Shown in pieces: positions 10,278 through 18,677 of a stretch of DNA of 64,000 bases. The DNA is from Fulvitalea axinellae (GTDB lineage Bacteria > Bacteroidota > Bacteroidia > Cytophagales > Cyclobacteriaceae). The notes beneath the pieces were generated by a model, which was not told where the DNA came from, did no database searches, and saw only the letters and a list, made by a program, of their open reading frames with translations. The position numbers and the translations under genes were made by a program. The stretch spans positions 3,762,010 to 3,826,009 of the forward strand of contig NZ_AP025314.1 in the NCBI RefSeq assembly GCF_036492835.1. The letters are read 5' to 3'. Position 1 is the first letter of the stretch; every line of letters begins with the position of its first letter.

Positions 10278-10307
10278 ATATAGAAGTCGAGTAAAGTCCG
10301 TAATAGA

Positions 10308-11603
10308 TTAATAGTGACACTTAGAGCACTCCAAACCGCCGGCGTCGCTCACGGTCATGGCTTTCTTCTTGCCGTTGGCCTTGTTGTGCGCAGCTACGAG
10401 TTTGTCGTAATAAGCGTTACCCTCGGCGTTGACTTTAGTCTCGCGGTGACAGCTGATACACCAGCCCATGGTCAGGTTATTGTGCTGGCGCACAACAGCC
10501 ATTTCCTCGATTGGGCCGTGGCAAGTCTGGCACTCGATTCCGCCCACTTTCACGTGCTGCGAGTGGTTGAAGTAAGCCAAGTCTGGAAGGTTATGTACAC
10601 GTACCCATTCGATAGGCTTCTGGTTGGGTCCGTAAGTCTTGGTGTCTTTGTTGTAATCCAAAGCGGCGTAAATCTTCGCGATCTCTTTCGAGTCGGTCTT
10701 TACAGAACTGTGGCAGTTCATACAGATGTTGGCCGAAGGGATATTGGCGTTTTTACTCTTGGTAACGCCGGTGTGGCAGTAGTTGCAATCGATTTCGTAC
10801 TGTCCCGCATGGATTTCGTGAGAGAATGCGATCGGTTGTTTTGGAGCGTAACCGGTCTGCACACCTACCTGGAAAAGTCCGTCGAGAACGGTCTTTGTTA
10901 CAATGGCAACGAACAACAGAGTAGAAAAGGCAACCACTGGCTTGCTGAACAAAGCAGCTCGCAAGTTGAAGCGTTGGTTAACAATCTCCTTCTCGTCTTC
11001 GGCCAAGTCGTCTTTTTGGTTCAAGTACTTGGTCAGCACATTGACAATCAAGGCTAACACTACGAGAATCAGCACCAAGATCACCAAGTTGACGACCAAA
11101 ATGATGGTCACCATCCCGGAATCGGTACCGGCTCCGGCCGAAACGGCCTCTCCTCCAGCGCCTGGAACGGCTACGGGAGCTTCGGCTACGGGTGTTTTCG
11201 TTGATTCGTCGTCAATGTAAGCGATCAGGGCGTTAAGCTCCTCGGGCGAGAAGTCGTGAGACGGCATTTCCAGCTTCCCAAACTTCTCGTAAATCCCTAC
11301 GGCGTACTTGTCGCCGCTCTGGATCACTTTCTGGGAATTGAGAATGAAAGCCTTCACCCAATCCGGCTTCTGCCGTTTGGTTACGTCTTTCAGCGCTGGG
11401 CCTACAACCTGCTCGTGCACAGCGTGACACTGCGCGCAGTTGTCCTCAAAAAGCTTCTTCCCCCCAGCCAGAAGGGCCGGATCCGGGGCACTACTCGCCG
11501 CGTCCTGCCCGTACGCCCGGACGCCCCCAAGGAGCCCCCAAACGATCCCCAGCAGCATAGCTACTTGCGAGCAACGAGTGGTAATTTTTTTCAAAAACAT
11601 CAT
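10308..11603 (-). CDS. actA: Alternative complex III subunit ActA, six-haem cytochrome with N-terminal cytochrome c domain
   Basis: A 431-residue multihaem cytochrome, first gene of the act-cox operon. I start it at the ATG at 11603 (MMFLKKITTR), which gives a normal signal peptide and puts a TAnnTTTG promoter element upstream; the frame stays open to 11726 without support. Residues 45-130 form a cytochrome c domain with CAQCH at 56-60. A transmembrane segment follows near 165-195. The C-terminal part has five CxxCH motifs (CNYCH, CMNCH, CQTCH, CISCH, CSKCH). That makes six haem sites, one more than the five usually given for Rhodothermus-type ActA. Confidence 0.92.
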   Translation of the reverse strand: MMFLKKITTRCSQVAMLLGIVWGLLGGVRAYGQDAASSAPDPALLAGGKKLFEDNCAQCHAVHEQVVGPALKDVTKRQKPDWVKAFILNSQKVIQSGDKYAVGIYEKFGKLEMPSHDFSPEELNALIAYIDDESTKTPVAEAPVAVPGAGGEAVSAGAGTDSGMVTIILVVNLVILVLILVVLALIVNVLTKYLNQKDDLAEDEKEIVNQRFNLRAALFSKPVVAFSTLLFVAIVTKTVLDGLFQVGVQTGYAPKQPIAFSHEIHAGQYEIDCNYCHTGVTKSKNANIPSANICMNCHSSVKTDSKEIAKIYAALDYNKDTKTYGPNQKPIEWVRVHNLPDLAYFNHSQHVKVGGIECQTCHGPIEEMAVVRQHNNLTMGWCISCHRETKVNAEGNAYYDKLVAAHNKANGKKKAMTVSDAGGLECSKCHY

Positions 11604-11656
11604 ACTCTGTTTTTCAAGCGTTGAGTTATCGGGTCTTACTCTAAATTCAGTGGAAA

Positions 11657-11681
11657 CAAATCTAACATGCCCCTTTTTCAA
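11657..11681 (-). promoter_or_regulatory. Candidate Bacteroidota promoter for actA
   Basis: On the minus strand there is a perfect TAnnTTTG element, TAGATTTG (11664-11657), about 54 nt before the actA ATG. A TTG lies 14 bp upstream (11681-11679), closer than the usual -33 spacing. It explains why the frame upstream of 11603 need not be translated. Confidence 0.45.
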
Positions 11682-12131
11682 TTCATAATGTAAGTTTTTC
11701 TCAGGATTGGACATGATGTTTGTCATAAGTTTGATTGATTCAAGTAACCCACTACAAACCAGACACTTAAATAAAAAAGTATGATTTCAATCAGTAATTT
11801 AGAATAGTTATAAATTGATTGAAAACAGCCTAAATTCCATTATTTGAGGGTTTTTGACTCAACGCCACTTACCCGCCTCCTCACCAACCGTAACCCTAAG
11901 TCTCCTTTTCCGTAATCCTCTCAGAAGGAAGCTGAAAATAGCCACTTAAGGCTCCGTTTTTTTAGCTTCACAAAGGTATTTTTATCCACATAACCCTTCC
12001 CCTCCCCGCCTTCCGCAATCGTTTTCGAAACCCAAGCCCATAAGACTCAAAAACTTAGATTTCCTATCACAATTTGTAAAACTTATTTATAATAAGTATA
12101 AATTATCGCAACAAAAGCGAAGATTCAATGC
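11682..12131. other. Divergent spacer between actA and aconitase
   Basis: About 450 bp, AT-rich at both ends with a C-rich middle, separating two strongly expressed respiratory loci. I found no convincing gene in it. A minus-strand TACCTTTG (11978-11971) matches the -7 consensus but lacks a -33 partner. The plus-strand approach to aconitase (12060-12120) is AT-rich and must contain its promoter, but no perfect TAnnTTTG is present. Confidence 0.4.
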
Positions 12132-12182
12132 GTGTTTTATAATTTTATACGAGAAATAAACAGCAAACCAAAACCAGCAAAC

Positions 12183-14453
12183 ATGACCTTTGACATTGAA
12201 ATGATCAAGGCGGTTTACGGACGCATGCCCGAGCGAATAGCGGCGGCCAGAAAGTCCCTAGGCAAACCTCTTTCCCTAACAGAAAAAATCCTTTACACTC
12301 ACTTGCACCAAGGGGCGACAGACAAAGCCTTTGTACGTGGCGAGGATTATGTAGACTTCGCGCCGGACCGCGTGGCCATGCAAGACGCCACCGCCCAGAT
12401 GGCTTTGCTCCAATTCATGCAAGCTGGACGTAAGAAAGCGGCCGTTCCTTCAACGGTTCACTGCGATCACCTTATCCAGGCCAAAGTAGGGGCCGAAAAA
12501 GATTTGGCTTTCGCCAAAGACAACTCATCCGAAGTGTTCGACTTTTTGGGGTCAGTTTCCAACAAATACGGTATCGGTTTCTGGAAGCCTGGCGCAGGCA
12601 TCATCCACCAAGTGGTTTTGGAAAACTACGCTTTCCCCGGCGGAATGATGATCGGCACCGACTCGCACACCGTTAACGCTGGCGGACTCGGTATGGTAGC
12701 CGTTGGTGTAGGTGGCGCCGACGCTGTGGACGTGATGGCCGGAATGCCTTGGGAACTTAAATTCCCGAAACTGATCGGCGTTAAGCTGACCGGAAAGCTC
12801 AACGGCTGGACAGCACCTAAAGACATTATCCTGAAAGTAGCCGGTATCCTGACCGTGAAAGGCGGAACAGGCTGCATCGTCGAGTATTTCGGCGAAGGAG
12901 CGAAATCGCTTTCGGCCACAGGAAAAGGCACCATCTGTAATATGGGCGCCGAAATCGGAGCAACCACCTCCACTTTCGGTTATGACGAGTCGATGTACCG
13001 TTACTTGGTAGCCACCGGTCGCCAAGACGTTGCCGACTTGGCCAACGGAGTAGCCGAGCACCTCACCGGCGACGCAGAAGTGTACGCCGAGCCTGAAAAA
13101 TATTTCGACCAGGTTATCGAGATCAACCTCGACGAGCTAGAGCCGCACGTAAACGGACCTTTCACTCCGGACCGCGCCACTCCTATCTCAGAGATGAAAG
13201 CCGAAGCCGAGAAAAACGGCTGGCCATTGGACGTTGAGTGGGGACTTATCGGTTCTTGTACCAACTCTTCGTACGAAGATTTGGCCCGCGCCGCGTCTAT
13301 CGCCAAGCAGGCTGTGGACAAAGGATTGGCTACTAAAGCCGAATTCGGCATTAACCCGGGTTCCGAGCAGGTTCGCTACACCGCCGACCGCGACGGATTA
13401 CTGGACATCTTCACGGATCTCGACGCCAAGATATTCACCAACGCTTGCGGACCTTGTATCGGGCAGTGGGCTCGCGAAGGCGCCGACAAGCAGGAGAAAA
13501 ACTCTATCGTTCACTCGTTCAACCGTAACTTCGCCAAGCGCGCCGACGGCAACCCGAACACGCATGCGTTTGTCGCTTCTCCGGAAATGGTTGCGGCCAT
13601 CGCCATCTCGGGCAACTTGGGCTTCAACCCAATCACCGACACGCTGACCAACAAAAACGGCGAGCAAGTGAAACTCGACGCCCCTGTAGGCGACGAGTTG
13701 CCGGCGAAAGGTTTCGCTGTTGAGGACAACGGCTACGAAGCGCCTGCCGAAGACGGAAGCGGTGTGGAAGTAATCGTAAAAGACGACTCTGAGCGTCTTC
13801 AGTTGCTCTCTCCATTCAAGCCATGGGACGGGAAAAACATCACCGGCGCCAAGCTTCTTATCAAGGCCAAAGGCAAGTGTACCACCGACCACATCTCTAT
13901 GGCAGGACCTTGGTTGCGCTTCCGCGGACACTTGGACAACATCGCCAACAACACCCTCACCGGTGCGGTAAACGCCTACAATGACGCCACCAACTTGGTG
14001 AAAAACCAAATCACTGGCGAGTACGGCGAGCTTCCGGCCACTCAGCGCGAGTACAAAGCCACCGGCATCCCGACCATCGTGGTGGGCGACTCTAACTACG
14101 GCGAGGGATCGTCGCGTGAGCACGCGGCCATGCAGCCACGCCACTTGGGTGTTTGCGCGGTATTGGTGAAATCTTTCGCCCGTATCCACGAGACGAACCT
14201 CAAGAAGCAAGGTATGCTCGGTTTGACTTTCGCCGACGAGGCCGACTACGATAAGATTCAGGAAAACGACACTTTCGACTTCCTCGATCTTGACCAATTC
14301 GCTCCGGGCAAACCGTTGACTATCCGCGTCAACCACGCCGACGGAACCAGCGAGGACATCGTAGCGAACCACACTTACAACGAGAACCAAATCGAGTGGT
14401 TCAAAGCCGGATCGGCCCTGAACTTGATCAAGCAACAGCAAGCCGCAGTTTAA
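12183..14453 (+). CDS. Aconitate hydratase, mitochondrial-type
   Basis: Interconverts citrate and isocitrate in the TCA cycle. From the ATG at 12183 the product has 756 residues and no signal peptide; the in-frame GTG at 12132 would add a non-conserved extension and is rejected. The [4Fe-4S] ligands are visible in SCTNSS and CGPCIG. The swivel domain motif GDSNYGEGSSREHAA is intact. The sequence style (MIKAVYGRMPERI, HCDHLIQA, GTDSHTVNAGGLG) matches the roughly 755-residue mitochondrial-type group common in Bacteroidota, not the approximately 900-residue AcnA. A strong hairpin follows the stop. Confidence 0.96.
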   Translation: MTFDIEMIKAVYGRMPERIAAARKSLGKPLSLTEKILYTHLHQGATDKAFVRGEDYVDFAPDRVAMQDATAQMALLQFMQAGRKKAAVPSTVHCDHLIQAKVGAEKDLAFAKDNSSEVFDFLGSVSNKYGIGFWKPGAGIIHQVVLENYAFPGGMMIGTDSHTVNAGGLGMVAVGVGGADAVDVMAGMPWELKFPKLIGVKLTGKLNGWTAPKDIILKVAGILTVKGGTGCIVEYFGEGAKSLSATGKGTICNMGAEIGATTSTFGYDESMYRYLVATGRQDVADLANGVAEHLTGDAEVYAEPEKYFDQVIEINLDELEPHVNGPFTPDRATPISEMKAEAEKNGWPLDVEWGLIGSCTNSSYEDLARAASIAKQAVDKGLATKAEFGINPGSEQVRYTADRDGLLDIFTDLDAKIFTNACGPCIGQWAREGADKQEKNSIVHSFNRNFAKRADGNPNTHAFVASPEMVAAIAISGNLGFNPITDTLTNKNGEQVKLDAPVGDELPAKGFAVEDNGYEAPAEDGSGVEVIVKDDSERLQLLSPFKPWDGKNITGAKLLIKAKGKCTTDHISMAGPWLRFRGHLDNIANNTLTGAVNAYNDATNLVKNQITGEYGELPATQREYKATGIPTIVVGDSNYGEGSSREHAAMQPRHLGVCAVLVKSFARIHETNLKKQGMLGLTFADEADYDKIQENDTFDFLDLDQFAPGKPLTIRVNHADGTSEDIVANHTYNENQIEWFKAGSALNLIKQQQAAV

Positions 14454-14475
14454 TCTTAGGCAAAGCGAAAAATAC

Positions 14476-14512
14476 ACTAAAGCCGGCCCCAACAATCGGG
14501 GCCGGCTTTAGT
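14476..14512 (+). terminator. Terminator hairpin after aconitase
   Basis: A 15-bp perfect stem (ACTAAAGCCGGCCCC, 14476-14490; its complement 14498-14512) with a 7-nt loop, 22 bp after the aconitase stop. No T run follows, but the stem is strong. It separates aconitase from the next gene. Confidence 0.8.
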
Positions 14513-14551
14513 ATTTATAGGAGGTGTTGGTCAGCGGACGCCTTATCGCAT

Positions 14552-15700
14552 ATGCCTATCTTCGACACATACAAAAAACGGGACACATCCAGAGCCATGG
14601 CCGGACCGGCAGGCAGAGCACTCAACCCTCCGGGAGTGCCGATCCAAGCCCTTATGGACAAGGAAACTTTTTTACGCCGCTTTCGGCAAGTGGGCCGAGG
14701 AACGCCGAATGCCGAAACGATCAACGAAATCAGCGACCAAATTGCCAGTTTGCTCAAGCACTTTCACGCACCCGGGCAAGAGACCAAGACAGGCGACGAA
14801 GACAAACAATACTCCTTTCTCCAAAACATCGACCACCTTATATATAAGTGGGCAAGGCTTTCGGAGATCCCGAAAAGCAAAATGAGAAGCCACCCAAACT
14901 TGGCGCTTATGTTCGACTTAATGGACGAAGTAGCTGACGAGAGACGGGCATTGCTCAAAAAGTTTACGGGCCGTTTGGGACCTACACAACTTCCTTTCTC
15001 CGAATTCCTTCGAGCGTGGCCCGTACCGCATCAAGGACTTAAAGCGTTCCACTCACAGGGCCAAAGGTTTTACGAAAAGGTATTGGAATCCAATATCTTG
15101 GACAGCACACTAAGAGGATCCCCCATCTCACTACAAAACGAAGCGTCCCCAGCCACTCCGGCCACCGCTGACGACACCCCGGCGCACAAGAACTTCGACA
15201 TGACGGGATTCGCTCTTATCCACCAGCTAATACAGTTACCAGCCGGCAGGGACATACTCGAAGAACTTATGGAAATAGAACGGGTAGACCGCAAAAAAGC
15301 GGACGTAGTCCCTACCCTAATGGAAATCAACGGCATAACGCCCGACGCCGAATACAGCTCGCCTTGGGTCGAATTAGAAAACTACGGCCAAAAAGAACAC
15401 GGGCTGTCCACTTATAAAATGACCGTAGACTCCCGCATGCGCTCCGGCGACTTTATGGTAAACGCGGGCATGCGCCCTGGCTTGTTCTCCGACACTCAGC
15501 TCGTTTCGCTCTACCCTACGGTTTTGCAACACGCGCTCGCCGTTACCAGCGCATTAGCCCGCAGACGAGGCCTAACGGATGACTCCACCATCGCGCCATA
15601 TGTCATGGGCAAAGAAAACGCCCTGCGCCGGGACATGGGGCTCCCCGAACGCTCCGACTACGATTTCCATCAGTTGGTCAAACGCCAGCCCGAAGAATAA
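14552..15700 (+). CDS. Unrecognised 382-residue protein, possibly effector-like
   Basis: I do not recognise a catalytic family. The start at 14552 (MPIFDTYKK) is chosen because the longer frame runs back through the aconitase terminator and stop. There is no signal peptide or membrane helix. A basic, proline/glycine-rich N-terminus (residues 5-35) is followed by a mostly helical region containing ETFLRRFRQVGRGTP and DHLIYKWARL. A Ser/Thr/Pro-rich linker lies near 185-210, and a second domain (about 215-382) contains LPAGRDILEELMEIE. The order of a proline-rich head, a GTP-containing helical segment, a linker and a C-terminal domain recalls proteins carried by contractile-injection or polymorphic-toxin loci in Bacteroidota, but I see no HExxH or other active-site signature. 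It stands alone between terminator and glycosidase. Confidence 0.6.
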   Translation: MPIFDTYKKRDTSRAMAGPAGRALNPPGVPIQALMDKETFLRRFRQVGRGTPNAETINEISDQIASLLKHFHAPGQETKTGDEDKQYSFLQNIDHLIYKWARLSEIPKSKMRSHPNLALMFDLMDEVADERRALLKKFTGRLGPTQLPFSEFLRAWPVPHQGLKAFHSQGQRFYEKVLESNILDSTLRGSPISLQNEASPATPATADDTPAHKNFDMTGFALIHQLIQLPAGRDILEELMEIERVDRKKADVVPTLMEINGITPDAEYSSPWVELENYGQKEHGLSTYKMTVDSRMRSGDFMVNAGMRPGLFSDTQLVSLYPTVLQHALAVTSALARRRGLTDDSTIAPYVMGKENALRRDMGLPERSDYDFHQLVKRQPEE

Positions 15701-15920
15701 AACCACGATTCCAAACACCGGGGGCATTTCGTCAGCCCGACGGGCATCCCAAAACACGGGGCAATAAAACAAACGAGCATTAGACCGTTTTTTCGGCAAA
15801 TACAGTCCACGTTCCGCCAAGCGCATCGATTCTCCCTCCCGCAGGTTTTAATATCGCTACTGGCCATTCCCGCCGTTTCGGCGCTTTTGGGCCATCTTTT
15901 TACCAACTAAACACGGAACG

Positions 15921-17933
15921 ATGAACAGAACCGTACTTTCCATTTTGGCGATACTCTTCGTTACGCAAACCGCCTTTGCGCAGCGCAACCGCCACTATAT
16001 CACTAACCAAAGCCCTTTGCTCCCGCAAAAATACACGGCCCTACCCATAGGAACCATCCAGCCCGAAGGCCAGCTCCGCAAAATGCTGGAAATACAGCGC
16101 GACGGACTCACCGGCAACCTCGACGAAGTGTACGAAGTGGTCTGCGGTGACAACAACGGCTGGCTAGGCGGTACAGGCGACGGCTGGGAACGCGGACCTT
16201 ACTGGCTCGACGGCCTGGTGCCCGTAGCCTATATCCTCAACGACCAGAACCTCAAGGACAAAGCCCAGAAGTGGATCGAGTGGAGCATCAACAACCAATT
16301 GCCCAACGGAAACTTCGGGCCGCAACCGTTGGAAAAAGGGTATAAGAAGATCGAGGGAACACAACAGGGCAAGCGCGAAGACTGGTGGCCCAAGATGGTT
16401 ATGCTCAAGGTCCTTCAGCAATATTACTCGGCCACGGGCGACGAGCGTGTGATCACGCTTATGAGCAACTACTTCAAGTACATGCTCAAGGAACTCCCCT
16501 CCCGTCCGCTGGGGCACTACACCTTTTGGGGCAACCGCCGTGGCGCCGACAATCTGGCCGTGGTCTACTGGCTTTATAACATCACCAAAGACAAAGACCT
16601 GCTAAAACTCGGCAAGCTGATCCACCAACAGACTTTCGACTGGACTACCGCCTTTACCGACAACCGCCTGCGCAACCAGAACCCGTACGCCAACCTCCAC
16701 TGCGTAAACGTGGCCCAAGGCCTGAAAGCTCCCGTCGTCTATTACCAGCAAAGCAAGGACAAGCGCCACCTGCACGCGCCGAAAGAGGGACTGAAGGCCC
16801 TTCGCGACGGCCATGGATTCGTAAACGGCATGTACGGTGGCGACGAACACCTGCACGGCAACTCGCCCACACAGGGCTCGGAACTCTGCTCGGCCACCGA
16901 GATGATGTTCTCCTTCGAGAGCATGCTCCCCGTAACCGGCGACGTTTACTACGCCGACTACCTCGAAAAAATCGCATACAACGTGCTCCCGACCCAGCAC
17001 AACGATGACTTTACGGCCAAACAATACTTCCAGCAGGCCAACCAGGTTCAGGTTACGGACGATTCGCGCAACTTCTACAACGACCACAACGGGCGCCTTA
17101 TCTACGGCACCACCACCGGCTATCCCTGCTGCCTCACCAACATGCACCAAGGCTGGCCCAAGTTCGTACAGAACCTCTGGTACGCCACGCCCGACAACGG
17201 ACTGGCCGCGCTCGTCTACGGTCCTTCCACCGTCAGCGCCAAGGTGGGCAAAGGCACCGAAGTAAGCTTCCGCGAGACCACCACCTACCCGTTCTCCGAC
17301 CAGATCGCATTCGAATACCTCACCGACGCCACCGTACAATTCCCCCTTCACCTGCGTGTACCGCAGTGGTGCAAGGCGCCCGAAGTCCGCGTCAACGGAC
17401 AACTGGCGAATATATCGCCCGAGGGGAATATCATCAAACTTAAGCGCGCTTGGAAAAAAGGCGACAAAGTAACGCTCAAGCTCCCTATGGAAGTGCGCCT
17501 CTCGCGTTGGTACGAAAAATCTGTCGGAGTGGAGCGCGGACCGCTCGTTTACGCCCTCAAGGTAAAAGAGGACTGGACCCAAGTGAAAAAAAACAAAGGC
17601 TTTCTCGGCAAGGCCGGATACGAGGACCCGTTCTGGGAAGTGCGCCCGCTCTCGCCATGGAACTACGCCCTGCGCCACAGGGTAAAGGCCAGCGATTTCC
17701 GCTTTGAGGACTCAAAGAAAAATCCCGACATGCCTTGGAACCTCCAAAACGCCCCCGTCAGCCTAAAGGTAAAAGCCAAACGCATTGAAGGCTGGACATT
17801 GCAGAATCATTCGGCGGGAAAACTCCCCTCGCGCACTTGGCCGACACGCTTTCCCCGTGGCGAGGAAAAAGAAATTGAGCTGATCCCTTACGGTTGCACC
17901 ACCCTTCGCGTGTCCGAATTCCCTGTTTGGTAA
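15921..17933 (+). CDS. Secreted GH127-type glycoside hydrolase (DUF1680)
   Basis: A 670-residue exported protein with a cleavable signal (first 20 residues, ending TAFAQ) and an (alpha/alpha)6-barrel of the DUF1680/GH127 type. Family members include beta-L-arabinofuranosidases that use a zinc-bound cysteine nucleophile. The corresponding residues are present: E321 and C323 (SELCSATE) and the double cysteine C403-C404 (CCLTNMHQGWPKF). It ends with beta-rich domains (from about 440). The substrate is probably a plant or algal glycan side chain, but the family is broad and specificity cannot be read from sequence. It converges on a second glycosidase gene, with no transporter beside it. Confidence 0.88.
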   Translation: MNRTVLSILAILFVTQTAFAQRNRHYITNQSPLLPQKYTALPIGTIQPEGQLRKMLEIQRDGLTGNLDEVYEVVCGDNNGWLGGTGDGWERGPYWLDGLVPVAYILNDQNLKDKAQKWIEWSINNQLPNGNFGPQPLEKGYKKIEGTQQGKREDWWPKMVMLKVLQQYYSATGDERVITLMSNYFKYMLKELPSRPLGHYTFWGNRRGADNLAVVYWLYNITKDKDLLKLGKLIHQQTFDWTTAFTDNRLRNQNPYANLHCVNVAQGLKAPVVYYQQSKDKRHLHAPKEGLKALRDGHGFVNGMYGGDEHLHGNSPTQGSELCSATEMMFSFESMLPVTGDVYYADYLEKIAYNVLPTQHNDDFTAKQYFQQANQVQVTDDSRNFYNDHNGRLIYGTTTGYPCCLTNMHQGWPKFVQNLWYATPDNGLAALVYGPSTVSAKVGKGTEVSFRETTTYPFSDQIAFEYLTDATVQFPLHLRVPQWCKAPEVRVNGQLANISPEGNIIKLKRAWKKGDKVTLKLPMEVRLSRWYEKSVGVERGPLVYALKVKEDWTQVKKNKGFLGKAGYEDPFWEVRPLSPWNYALRHRVKASDFRFEDSKKNPDMPWNLQNAPVSLKVKAKRIEGWTLQNHSAGKLPSRTWPTRFPRGEEKEIELIPYGCTTLRVSEFPVW

Positions 17934-17955
17934 CCACCCCGGACAACGCATAATC

Positions 17956-17997
17956 ATTAAGACTGACACAGGGCGAAAGCCTTATGTCAGTCTTAAT
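17956..17997 (+). terminator. Terminator hairpin after the GH127 gene
   Basis: A 13-bp perfect stem, ATTAAGACTGACA (17956-17968) with TGTCAGTCTTAAT (17985-17997). The loop can itself pair around GAAA. TTTTT follows, so this is a classical intrinsic terminator 22 bp after the stop. Confidence 0.85.
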
Positions 17998-18596
17998 TTT
18001 TCACTAAACTCACAGCGGTTTTCCAAATTCAAAAGCCTCATGATTTCCACAGGAACTGGCGCTTGATTTAACCCGCACGTCTCATTGTTTTTGCTCGTAC
18101 CGTTGATCGTTTTCGATCATACGTCTCATTATTTTTATTCGTACGTCTGATTGTTTTTACTCATACGTCTCATCTTTTTTAATCGCACTACTATTCTTTT
18201 TCGATTGAACGTCTCATTCCATTTATTCAAACTGTAGATTGTACCCAGCCATACGTTTGAATATTTTCAATCAGACTGTCGATCTCTTTTATCGAGACTT
18301 TCCAACTGCCTCGAACCCACTTTTATCGCATTCAACCGCGCCTTCATTTTTCCCTTTGGGGAATAACAAACATCCGGAAAGCAAATAAAAAGGAATACCA
18401 ATCACCTATATAGGCCCAATCTATTTCCCCCTCCGGGAAATATGAAAAGCATTGGCCAATAATCCGGTCAGATGTAATGGGAAAAAGATTTTCAAACTGA
18501 AAAAACAAGACTACAACAGTCAGAATTCGGCGGGCGAAACCGCTGTTTATGGCCAGCCCCTACCCTCCCCAACATGTTTTTCCCCTAAAAAAAGAA
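17998..18596. other. Long gene-free spacer between convergent glycosidases
   Basis: About 600 bp between two terminators. It contains the 22-nt repeat tract (18077-18296) and otherwise AT-rich sequence with no supported ORF or RNA. Because both flanking genes point into it, a promoter role for either is unlikely. Confidence 0.6.
18077..18296. repeat. Ten degenerate 22-nt tandem repeats
   Basis: Ten consecutive 22-nt units in perfect register (unit starts 18077, 18099, 18121 and so on to 18275). Each begins AC, most continue GTCTCATT or GTNGAT, then have a T-rich centre and end in a variant of TCGT, TCAT or TCGAG. The units at 18077, 18121, 18143, 18165 and 18209 are closest to the consensus ACGTCTCATT-N-TTTTT-N-TCGT; the others are diverged. 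There are no spacers, so this is not a CRISPR array, and 22 is not a multiple of 3, so it is not simply a repeated coding block. Confidence 0.85.
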
Positions 18597-18622
18597 GTCC
18601 CGAGGCCTGATGGCCACGGGAC
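18597..18622 (-). terminator. Terminator after the 898-residue lipoprotein gene
   Basis: The stem GTCCCG-a-GGCC / GGCC-a-CGGGAC closes a TGAT loop. On the minus strand it is followed by TTCTTTTTTT. It ends transcription of the lipoprotein glycosidase gene (stop at 18678). Confidence 0.85.
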
Positions 18623-18677
18623 AAGTTAAAGTGCAGTATGTAATAGAAGAGGGGCGGAGTATGGTTGCCCTTTGTCT

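Noticed and set aside
12132..12182. N-terminal extension of aconitase from a GTG
   Set aside because: The 17 extra residues do not resemble the family, and MTFDIEMIKAVYGRM from 12183 does.
14396..14551. Upstream extension of the 382-residue protein
   Set aside because: It runs through the end of aconitase and its terminator, giving residues that read as shadow translation.
18077..18296. CRISPR array
   Set aside because: The 22-nt units are contiguous and degenerate with no spacers, and no cas genes are present.
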